Shown: positions 58,201 through 64,000 of the stretch, in pieces
Layout: the number at the start of each line of letters is the position of its first letter
Position numbering within the stretch: position 1 is the first letter of the stretch
From: Beroe forskalii
Taxonomy: Eukaryota; Ctenophora; Nuda; Beroida; Beroidae
Direction of reading: 5' to 3'
DNA length: 64,000 bases
NCBI GenBank assembly: GCA_011033025.1
Contig: WFMF01000465.1
Coordinates: 1-64,000, forward strand
Notes under the pieces: generated by a model
What the model was told of the DNA's origin: nothing
The model's input: the letters and a program-made list of their open reading frames with translations, nothing else
The model's database searches: none
Position numbers and translations under genes: made by a program

Positions 58201-61200
58201 CATATTGTTTTTTTTATTTCCTAGAAACATACCTTCTTCAAATCTAAACTCTATCACCGTATTTTCTCCTCAGATCTTGCAAGAGCGGTTGGACGGTCTG
58301 CAGGGCTCATACGAACAAGCCACCATTGACAAGGACAGTCAGAACAGCCAAACAGTGAACATGAGACACAGTCTGGCTGCAGCCACTTCCTTCACTGAGG
58401 CTCTACAGCACAGGGAACAGACGTGGAGTAGGGAACTAGAGGCTATCCCTCATGTAAAAGTGTGAGTGCCAATTGTGAGCCAAAATTACTGCGAAATAAC
58501 TTACCATATGTCATTTTACATTTTTACAATTTGGCAATTGGCATTTTACCAAATCTAACCTTTCTAGTTTCAACTACGATTTTCAATCATCCTTAGCTGT
58601 TCTTAGGAATTGAATACTCCCTTATCAAATTTTCAAACTTACTCCCCAGTTTCCTTACAAAGTTATTGGCACTTCTTTTACCTCTCAACATCTCCCCCAG
58701 GTTCCTGGAAGGGAGTGCGGCTATAGCAGCTGCCTGTACTGTCTACATGGGATGTTACTCCTACCGGGAACAGATGAAACTCCCGACTGAGAAGTGGCTG
58801 CCATGTCTCTCCGAGCATTCCATTCCCGTGGAGCTGAACCTGGATCAGGATCTCACTTCTACCATCGTATCCATGATACCCGGATTCGTGGGTTAGTACT
58901 AAGTGAAGATGATGGTCGATGGGTTTGACCCACCAGCACCTTCCCCGTCCTTAGCTCCATTTGCTCAGTACTTACTTGTATTTTCTTGCACGCCAACTAG
59001 AGTGGCTCCACTCAAAACAGAAACTTAAAATTAACCCAGACACCACCCTACACAGGCAAAGAACAACTCCCAGAGAACACGATCTCTCTGAGCAGTATCT
59101 TCACTCTGATCACTTAACTCCCCACCCCCCCAGAGAACACGATCAGGCAAGGAACAACTCCCAGAGAACACAACTCCAGAACACGATCTCACTGAGCAGT
59201 ATCTTCACCCTGATCACTTAACTCCACCCCACTCAGGCAAAAACAACTCCCAGAGAACACGATCTCTCTGAGCAGTATCTTCACGCTGTAACTCCCAGAG
59301 AACGATCTCGCAGGCAGTATCTTTACTCTGACCACTTAACCCCCTCAGGCAAGGAACAACTCCCAGAGAACACGATCTCACTGAGCAGTATCTTCACCCT
59401 GATCACTTAACTCCACACATCACTCAGGCAAAGAACAACTCCCAGAGAACACGATCTCTCTGAGCAGTATCTTCACCCTGATTAGTCACTTAACTCCTAC
59501 CCCACTCAGCAGGCTCCCAGAACGATCTCTCTGAGCAACTTCACTCCCAGAAGAACACTCCCAGATCACGATCTCTCTGGCAGTATCTTCACTCTGATCA
59601 CTTAACTCCCCACCCACTCAGGCAAGGAACTAAGAGACTCCCTGAGCAGATCTTCCTCTGATCACGAACTCCCCACCCCTCTGAGGCAGAACAACTCTCT
59701 CTGAGCAGTATCTTCACCCACTTAACTCCCCACTCAAGGAGCAACTCCCAGGCACTGAGCAGTATCTTCAACTCCCCACCCCAGAACACCTCCGATCTCT
59801 CTGAGCAGTATCTTCACCCTGATCGCTTAACTCCCCACTCAGGCAAGGAGCAACTCCCAGAGAACACCATCTCTCTGAGCAGTATCTTCACTCTGGTCAC
59901 TTAACTCCCCACCTCAGGCAGAGAACACGATCTCTCTGAGCAGTATCTTCACCCTGATCACTTAACTCCCCACTCAGGCAAGGAGCAACTCCCAGAGAAC
60001 ACGATATCTCTGAGCAGTATCTTCACTCTGATCACTTAACTCCCCACCCCACTCAGGCAAGGAACAACTCCCAGAGAACACCATCTCTCTGAGCAGTATC
60101 TTCACCCTGATCACTCTAACTCCCCACCCTACTCAGGCAAGGAGCAACTCCCAGAGAACACGATCTCCCTGAGCAGTATCTTCACTCTGATCACTTAACT
60201 TTCCACCCCACTCAGGCAAGGAACAACTCCCAGAGAACACGATCTCTCTGAGCAGTATCTTCACTCTGATCACTTAACTTTCCACCCCACTCAGGCAAGG
60301 AACAACTCCCAGAGAACACGATCTCTCTGAGCAGTATCTTCACTCTGATCACTTAACTTTCCACCCCACTCAGGCAAGGAACAACTCCCAGAGAACACGA
60401 TCTCTCTGAGCAGTATCTTCACTCTGATCACTTAACTCCCCACCCCACTCAGGCAAGGAACAACTCCCAGAGAACACGATCTCTCTGAGCAGTATCTTCA
60501 CTCTGATCACTTAACTCCCCACTCAGGCAAGGAACAACTCCCAGAGAACACCATCTCTCTGAGCAGTATCTTCACCCTGATCACTTAACTCCCCACCCCA
60601 CTCAGGCAAGGAACAACTCCCAGAGAACACGATCTCTCTGAGCAGTATCTTCACCCTGAGCACTTAACTCCCCACCCCACTCAGGCAAGGAACAACTCCC
60701 AGAGAACACCATCTCCCTGAGCAGTATCTTCACCCTGATCACTTAACTCCCCACCCCACTCAGGCAAAGAACAACTCCCAGAGAACACGATATCTCTGAG
60801 CAGTATCTTCACTCTGATCACTTAACTCCCCACCCCACTCAGGCAAGGAGCAACTCCCAGAGAACACGATCTCTCTGAGCAGTATCTTCACTCTGATCAC
60901 TTAACTCCCCACCCCACTCAGGCAAGGAGCAACTCCCAGAGAACACCATCTCCCTGAGCAGTATCTTCACCCTGATCACTTAACTACCCACTCCACTCAG
61001 GCAAGGAACAACTCCCAGAGAACACGATCTCTCTGAGCAGCATCTTCACTCCTAACCCCCAACTCCTTTTAGGCAAGGAGCAGTTGCCAGAGAACACCAT
61101 CTCTCTGAGCAGTATCTTCACTCTGATCGCCAAGGACCACGACCTCTTGAGGTGGAACACGAAACACGGCCCCACCCAGGCTCACCTCCTGGGGATACTC

Positions 61201-63788
61201 TCCTCTCAGTTCGTACACGGACAGGTTAGAAGCTTAGGCTTATTAACAAGTCAATATTTGGTGGGTTATTAAAGCTCGTTATTAAAGGAAACATCGCTTT
61301 TAATCTCCATGAAATAAAGTCATCAAATTTCAAACCTAATTTCAATTTCTAACTGAACTCCCTCTTGGTGTAAAGTAACCAAGCCCCCACTCTGTTCAGG
61401 AGTACAGGCCCAAGTTCCCGCTAATCATAGACCCTGACGGAGTCGGGTGTCAGAGGCTTCAGGAACTGGAGTCTGACCACAAAGTCTGCTACAAACTCGT
61501 TACCATCGACCTCGCCAACAGGTTCGGAACTTTTAGTCATCCGAGTACTGAAAATACACGTTTTCCTCGCAGGTTCTGTTTTTCTCGTCATGATATTGAT
61601 AAATGACTGCTTGGTAGACTTTCCTCTCCGATCCACTGCTTCCTTCATCCTAACACAACCCCTATTCCAGTGAATCTCGCGCTGTGGCCTCTCTTGGTCG
61701 CTCCATATCCCTGGGACTCCCGACCCTCCTTTTGAACGTGGGAACTGACATTGCACCAGTCATCTACCATCTGTTCGAGCAAAGGAGACACGTTGATGGA
61801 GACTGTGAGTTGAGACGCAGGAAGACGAAATCATTGATCGTTAACTTTTTCAAGATATGGATCTGTTACATGAATCGAGACTCTTTAAACTTTTAAAAAC
61901 CCTAAAACTATTTTTGAAGATCTATCCATGATCCTTTTTCGAGATCTAGGACTCCGATATTCTGATAACCTAAGAACCTCTAAAATACATAGACACGCGC
62001 CTATCGGGTCCATTTTGGGATACTGCCCGAGGGCGTAAGCCCGAGGGATGTATCCGGTTTTGGCCCGAGCCCGTAGGGCGAGGGTCTAAATCAATATGGA
62101 CCCGATCAGGCAAGTGTCTATATATTATAGACCCGCATGAAAACGTCAGAGGGTTCTATAGTTGAATAGATTTAATTAAGAGTTATTTCTTGGTCTCGAA
62201 ACTACCAAATCTATCCCCTCGGCAGTGGAGACGATAAAGATGGGCGGTCAGAAGTTCCAGTACAACCGGCAGTTCCGACTGTACCTGGCTACCACGGAAC
62301 CTGAGGAGAAGATCAGCAAGACACTGAGAAGCTATACTCCCGTCATTGACTTCACACTTAACCCTGCACTGGTGAAGGAGCTGCTGCAGAGCGCACTGCT
62401 CGCTATAGTGAGTACTGCACTTGGATGCTTTTTCCTACTTATTACGTAAGTAGGAAAAATCATCATAGCGCGGGGTATGACGTCGCGCCGTCGAAAAAAT
62501 TGACGACGTCACGGCGAATTAGCTTACTCACAGGTCCCTTTAGCATCGACCAATAAGCGAGCAAGTTGAATGTTAACTTACACGCTGATTGGTCAATGTC
62601 ACAATGATTTCGGGATCCTAATACGCCGCCGACATTATGAAAAGGAAATTAAACTGGGCGTTAATGTTGAAGAAAAAAGAGAGTAGTTGTTTATGTTATC
62701 AATTTAAACTTCATCATAATCTGAACTCTTTCTCCTCTCAGTTGTTCCCTGCTGTGGGTTGGGTGGAGGCTGTGGTCCCTCAGAAGATAGCTGGTGTCTC
62801 TGCTGAGCTGGAACAAGCCTCTAAACAGCTGACAGAGAAACTGGATCAGGAGGTGGAAACAGACATTCAGGGGCTCAATAACCTCCTGCTACAACAGGAC
62901 GAGGTAAGGTTTAATGGATTTAAAGGATTTAGAGGATTTGGAGTGCTCTATGTCGTCTAGGTCGGTAGGCCTGTCGCTGTACAAGATCTGGGGTGATCAC
63001 ATCCCTGATGGGCTCTTGTTTCTTCCGATTTTGTTTTTCTAACTTCATCCCTGTTTCGATAGCGCTACATTATTTTGATCCATGATCATAAGCGCATTAG
63101 ACTCTAACTCTGGCCTTCTCGGCTGAACCCAACTCCCCCAGCTGAACCTGACTCTGACGAACCTGCTGCTTTGTAAAGAGAAATGTGCCCTGATCGCAGA
63201 CTCCCTGGCCCCCATCATCAAACGCTGCTCCATCCTCCACTCTGCCATCCAATCACTGACTCACCTCAATGGGAAATACGTGATTCCCTTCAAGACTCTC
63301 AAATCATGGATCACGGAGGCTGTACAGACCACCCAGGCTGCACAAGTTCTGCAGGTAATGCAATTATGGTTACAGAGAACAGGGAATGTCTGGTATAATC
63401 TAAGATTTGAAAATATGGGTAGTCAGAGGTTGAACCATAACACCAGGCAAAAAATGAGAAGGAGGAAAGAAAAATTTTCATCATCCATTATTAATTTTGT
63501 TACGTAAAACTGTAAAGTGAGTTAAACAGCCAGATCAGTCTAGCCACGTTCCAATCTAATCGTCCCCTAACTCTTTCCATAAACCATCCTAAGATCCTAA
63601 GACCCAGGAGACCTAGCCCTGTCACCTCTGCCATTTCCCAGGTGAAGCAGGGAGATGTTGCTGAGATGAGTGAGACAGCCCTTGTTGAGTTACTAGACAG
63701 TCTGAAGCTTCCTGAGCAGAGCATGATAGACAGCATGTTACAGACAGTGACCTCTGCTGTATGGGATAGGGTCTCCATGGGAGTTTAG
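35317..63788 (+). CDS. divergent, probably non-motor dynein heavy chain (DNHD1-like), 53 exons in window, both ends incomplete
   Basis: Fifty-three exons with matching phases (one doubtful junction) encode about 2800 residues in dynein heavy-chain order: linker, AAA1, AAA2, AAA3, AAA4, stalk with microtubule-binding domain, then AAA5. The modules are listed separately with their exons. The N-terminal tail exons should lie left of 35317 but were not found. The AAA6 and C-terminal part is missing at the right edge. AAA1, normally the main ATPase, keeps GKT but has lost its Walker B acidic pair. AAA4 has no P-loop. AAA2 and AAA3 keep GxxGxGKT. This pattern and the overall divergence suggest DNHD1 (dynein heavy chain domain-containing 1, linked to sperm flagella in mammals) rather than an axonemal or cytoplasmic motor. 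The name is inference. Introns contain arrays, duplicated exon starts, MITEs and a nested gene. Confidence 0.85.
37015..37067. repeat. perfect 25-bp inverted repeat with 3-base loop
   Basis: AACTCGTTTAGTGAAACAAG continuing to GGAGTT is followed after TAT by its exact reverse complement. It lies in the intron between exons 36814-36950 and 37201-37356. The RNA would form a near-perfect 25-bp hairpin. Confidence 0.95.
37702..37805 (+). repeat. tandem copies of the 5' splice site
   Basis: The exon end TTCAG/GTAAAG at 37707 is followed by several units of about 22 bases with ATTCAGGTAAACAAAATTTA or close variants (near 37728, 37750, 37766 and 37792). All but one repeat a CAG/GTAA donor; one reads AAGTAAAC. 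Confidence 0.85.
39644..39705 (+). pseudogene. truncated duplicate of the exon start at 39731 (decoy exon)
   Basis: CAG/GTTACCTGCAACAGTTTATG repeats the first about 41 bases of the next real exon and its acceptor, 87 bases upstream. Read in the exon's frame it gives [14 protein letters not shown] and then reaches TAG at 39703-39705, so its use would truncate the protein. Confidence 0.8.
40473..42601 (+). CDS. dynein heavy chain: AAA1 exons (degenerate ATPase site)
   Basis: Exons 40473-40596, 40861-40990, 41197-41318, 41609-41749, 41986-42134 and 42331-42601. The AAA1 entry [23 protein letters not shown] (here STPSTD) leads into the P-loop. The usual GPAGTGKTET reads SHRGQGKTES, so the first glycine is lost but GKT is kept; an intron splits it after SHR. 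The Walker B segment, normally CFDEFNRI, reads CLEGMPSL: the aspartate-glutamate pair needed for hydrolysis is gone. Sensor-type features downstream ([20 protein letters not shown] replacing the TMNPGYAGR region) are also altered. I infer that AAA1 may bind but not hydrolyse nucleotide. The acceptor at 41986 follows a pyrimidine-rich tandem repeat. Confidence 0.83.
41465..41608 (+). repeat. pyrimidine-rich tandem repeat upstream of an acceptor
   Basis: Three copies of about 37 bases with CACTTCTTCCCTGCTCAGTT and the following CAACCGCCTCC-like run. They end just before the real acceptor at 41608. Two copies contain CTGCTCAG, a plausible competing 3' splice site. Confidence 0.75.
42687..51220 (+). 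CDS. dynein heavy chain: AAA2 exons
   Basis: Exons 42687-42912 (start uncertain, 42696 also possible), 43133-43290, 43467-43570, 43835-43938 and 50807-51220. AAA2 keeps an intact P-loop GEAGVGKTS, the SLWEDGIFT strand, Walker B WIVLDGPV (family: WIVFDGPVD) and the [12 protein letters not shown] segment matching the conserved ASPATVSRCG. The join from the exon ending at 42601 to the first exon here does not preserve frame with any obvious acceptor. Either an unusual donor (GTGCCA at 42577) is used or a base is wrong or missing. The last intron (43939-50806) is 6.9 kb and holds a nested gene inside an inverted-repeat segment. Confidence 0.82.
43947..44205 (+). repeat. left long inverted repeat of the AAA2 intron insertion
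   Basis: About 250 bases that recur inverted at 50410-50662 at roughly 80% identity. Shared landmarks are CCCTTTTTCAA, TTGTTTTCTGGTAG, GATGAGCTGATCACGAAT, TTTCGTTACGTCAT and GTACGCGGAAT. It starts only eight bases after the donor of the exon ending at 43938. Confidence 0.8.
44826..45570 (+). repeat. direct repeat left of the nested gene (upstream copy)
   Basis: Two blocks (44826-44920 and 45320-45570) match 49867-49980 and 50000-50263 in the same orientation at about 80-85% identity. They contain a MITE-like inverted pair (CTTTTATTCCTTTGGAAGAC / reverse near 45490). The copy ends about 220 bases before the nested gene's ATG, so it may include its promoter region. Confidence 0.72.
45789..48967 (+). 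CDS. secreted TSP1, beta/gamma-crystallin, DM9-like, kringle protein (nested, frameshifted)
   Basis: Exon 1 is 45789-48328 and exon 2 is 48807-48967. A signal peptide (residues 1-20, ending VKSQ) precedes a cysteine-rich N-terminus. Two thrombospondin type-1 repeats lie near 126-190 ([18 protein letters not shown]) and 203-257 ([12 protein letters not shown]). A two-motif beta/gamma-crystallin-like region covers about 258-345 ([17 protein letters not shown]). Three repeats of about 130 residues end in [13 protein letters not shown] and YVVVV; they resemble DM9 units. A kringle-like module ([32 protein letters not shown]) sits near 668-723. The third repeat switches frame near 48285: a one-base shift is needed to read [12 protein letters not shown] and splice into exon 2 (GDIPGKA, acidic tail). 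Unshifted, the protein stops at 48353. An acceptor-like TTTCAG lies five bases before the ATG. Extracellular; binding partner unknown. Confidence 0.8.
48930..49030 (+). repeat. GATGAG/GATGAA simple repeat at the gene's 3' end
   Basis: Encodes the glutamate/aspartate tail of the nested gene and continues past its stop codon. Confidence 0.85.
49167..49496 (-). mobile_element. 5'-truncated LINE copy (3' end only)
   Basis: Minus-strand copy of the last about 330 bases of the LINE at 31997-32332, close to identical, including the ATTTCT-repeat tail. TGACAG occurs at both borders (49164-49169 and about 49493-49498) and could be a short target duplication. This is a typical truncated insertion. Confidence 0.88.
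49867..50263 (+). repeat. direct repeat right of the nested gene (downstream copy)
   Basis: Partner of 44826-45570. A palindromic MITE lies inside (TTTTATTCCTTTGGAGGACG and its complement near 50195). Confidence 0.72.
50410..50662 (-). repeat. right long inverted repeat of the AAA2 intron insertion
   Basis: Inverted partner of 43947-44205. It ends about 145 bases before the acceptor of the exon at 50807. Confidence 0.8.
51400..54064 (+). CDS. dynein heavy chain: AAA3 exons
   Basis: Exons 51400-51522, 51878-52029, 52256-52382, 52569-52762, 52967-53137, 53312-53417, 53645-53791 and 53989-54064. AAA3 has an intact P-loop [10 protein letters not shown]. Its Walker B region [13 protein letters not shown] matches the family's VVFVDDLNMPAK, but with N in place of the second acidic residue. 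The helix ending [11 protein letters not shown] matches PRFLRHFNV. The later exons form the AAA3 lid and the link to AAA4. Nucleotide binding is likely; hydrolysis is doubtful. The donor at 54065 (GTTCAA) is weak. Confidence 0.82.
51661..51710 (+). pseudogene. truncated duplicate of the exon start at 51878 (decoy exon)
   Basis: CTCCCTCACAG/CGTCAAATCG and the next 40 bases copy the start of the AAA3 P-loop exon 217 bases downstream, with two mismatches. The second mismatch turns a glutamine codon into TAG (51682-51684), so use of this acceptor would truncate the protein after seven codons. Confidence 0.82.
54232..54706 (+). repeat. pyrimidine-rich array built from the intron's 3' end
   Basis: About ten units of CACTCCCAATGTTCTCTGCT with alternating spacers (TCCCCTC, CAATTC), average period about 45. 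They run up to the real acceptor, which itself reads CACTCCCAATGTTTTCAG. The amplified part is the polypyrimidine tract, and the array copies lack the terminal CAG. Long frames on both strands are repeat translations. Confidence 0.88.
54707..56397 (+). CDS. dynein heavy chain: AAA4 exons (P-loop lost)
   Basis: Exons 54707-54831, 55007-55139, 55319-55425, 55592-55797, 55933-56099 and 56277-56397. The AAA4 entry matches well ([18 protein letters not shown] helix, then [15 protein letters not shown]). The P-loop, normally GVGGSGKQ, reads [10 protein letters not shown] with no glycine-lysine pair. The Walker B region [14 protein letters not shown] keeps the hydrophobic strand but not the usual DS/D pattern (family FLFTDTQI). 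Later, [22 protein letters not shown] and [16 protein letters not shown] match the conserved VRKNLHIVLCMSP and FPSLVNCCTIDWF. AAA4 therefore probably does not bind ATP. Confidence 0.82.
56596..58891 (+). CDS. dynein heavy chain: stalk coiled coil and microtubule-binding domain
   Basis: Exons 56596-56696, 56926-57086, 57234-57408, 57598-57832, 58002-58116, 58274-58461 and 58701-58891. The first two encode coiled-coil strand CC1. The exon from 57234 ([19 protein letters not shown]...[24 protein letters not shown]) matches the conserved junction into the microtubule-binding domain. The exon at 57598 covers that domain, ending in [20 protein letters not shown], the counterpart of LCKWVLAIYKYD...VEP. 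CC2 and the start of AAA5 follow ([20 protein letters not shown]). The globular domain is normal in length, so microtubule contact is plausible despite the weak ATPase sites. Confidence 0.83.
58961..61066 (+). repeat. ~79-bp tandem array made from a 3' splice site and the start of the following exon
   Basis: About 27 copies (several shortened or scrambled around 59280-59760) fill the intron before the exon at 61073. Each full unit reads CACTCAG/GCAAGGAACAACTCCC and continues through GAGCAGTATCTTCACTCTGA, matching the first about 57 bases of that exon. It then has CACTTAACTCCCCACCC of intronic origin. In the exon frame each copy meets TAA right after the duplicated exon part (ATC ACT TAA). The real exon differs from the units by several substitutions. 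Confidence 0.93.
61073..63788 (+). CDS. dynein heavy chain: AAA5 exons and link towards AAA6 (3' end unresolved)
   Basis: Exons 61073-61224, 61400-61521, 61671-61804, 62226-62407, 62742-62903, 63142-63354 and 63642-63788. Matches include [15 protein letters not shown] (family WPLMIDPQGQA), [15 protein letters not shown] (GTPVLLENVGEELDP), [18 protein letters not shown] (YNPNFRFYMTTKLPNP) and [16 protein letters not shown] (LINFTVTLEGLEDQLL). AAA5 is the usual site without a P-loop, so that is not unusual here. The last exon runs in frame to TAG at 63786-63788 in a segment resembling the helix before AAA6. Whether it is truly terminal or has a missed donor (for example GTATGG near 63759) cannot be decided. 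No AAA6 sequence is present before the window ends. Confidence 0.8.
61989..62122. mobile_element. 134-bp MITE in an AAA5 intron
   Basis: The ends ATAGACACGCGCCTATCGGG and, reversed, ATAGACACTTGCCTGATCGG are inverted copies with small differences. The middle has GC-rich GCCCGAGGGCGTAAGCCCGAG repeats. It lies between the exons ending at 61804 and starting at 62226. Confidence 0.78.
62440..62741. other. intronic sequence with short inverted pairs
   Basis: Contains GTCGCGCCGTCG / CGACGTCACGGCG-like and ACCAATAAGCG / GCTGATTGGT near-inverted pairs around 62490-62610, possibly a small degenerate MITE. No exon seen. Confidence 0.4.
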
Positions 63789-64000
63789 CCCGTCCATTAT
63801 TTCATCGTTCGTTTCGACTTTTCGATAATCGATTTGTGACATTAAGATTTTATTCGTTCCCTTGAATCGATATTTTGTCAAGATTATTTTCATTATTTTG
63901 TGCTCATCATATTCGTTTTATTCCTGAATATGAGTTGTCAATCTAAATCCCAAAAAGTTTTCTTCACAAAAAATCAAATATTCCCATGGGAGTTTTCAAG
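63789..64000. other. sequence after the last dynein frame
   Basis: AT-rich with no recognised exon. The final bases CCCATGGGAGTTTTCAAG resemble CTCCATGGGAGTTTAG at the end of the last called exon (63774-63788), hinting at another local duplication of exon sequence. Confidence 0.4.

Overview
The window is nuclear DNA of an invertebrate animal. It has multi-exon genes with GT-AG introns, a 5S rRNA-like gene, an APE-type LINE and many short inverted-repeat transposons. The gene families seen (LHFPL tetraspan, ATG101, dynein heavy chain, a secreted TSP1/kringle protein) fit a metazoan. The phylum cannot be fixed from the sequence. The given open reading frames are mostly spurious, so most genes here were rebuilt exon by exon, checking that splice phases agree.

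Layout. 1-660 is a 19-bp palindromic minisatellite, followed by a minus-strand 5S rRNA-like gene (780-900). 3321-8481 is a five-exon LHFPL-type tetraspan gene (225 aa, complete). One of its introns holds about 57 copies of a 66-bp repeat. 9230-9713 (minus) holds the last two exons of an ATG101-like autophagy gene. 9.7-22.2 kb is transposon territory: an 8-bp-TSD foldback element, a 2.3-kb TTAA-flanked element with inverted satellite arms, several MITEs and dispersed repeats. 22.3-32.3 kb is a nearly full-length LINE with two intact overlapping ORFs, lying between two inverted copies of a MITE end. 32.5-35.05 kb holds more repeats, including a 185-bp hAT MITE with a perfect 8-bp target duplication.

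From 35317 to the right edge runs one gene of at least 53 exons (about 2800 aa in the window) for a divergent dynein heavy chain. It contains linker, AAA1 to AAA5, stalk and microtubule-binding domain. AAA1 has lost its Walker B acidic residues and AAA4 has lost its P-loop, so it looks like a non-motor dynein of the DNHD1 kind. Its AAA2 intron (43939-50806) is filled by a 6.7-kb segment bounded by about 250-bp inverted repeats. That segment carries a complete but frameshifted gene for a secreted TSP1, beta/gamma-crystallin, DM9-like and kringle protein.

The most unusual theme is that tandem repeats here are anchored on splice junctions. Two unrelated genes each carry an intronic array whose unit is the intron's own 3' splice site plus the first 37 or about 57 bases of the following exon (LHFPL intron 3, about 57 copies; dynein intron 58892-61072, about 27 copies). 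Two other dynein introns carry single truncated copies of the same kind, and one 5' splice site is itself repeated. Every truncated copy examined runs into an in-frame stop soon after the duplicated exon start.
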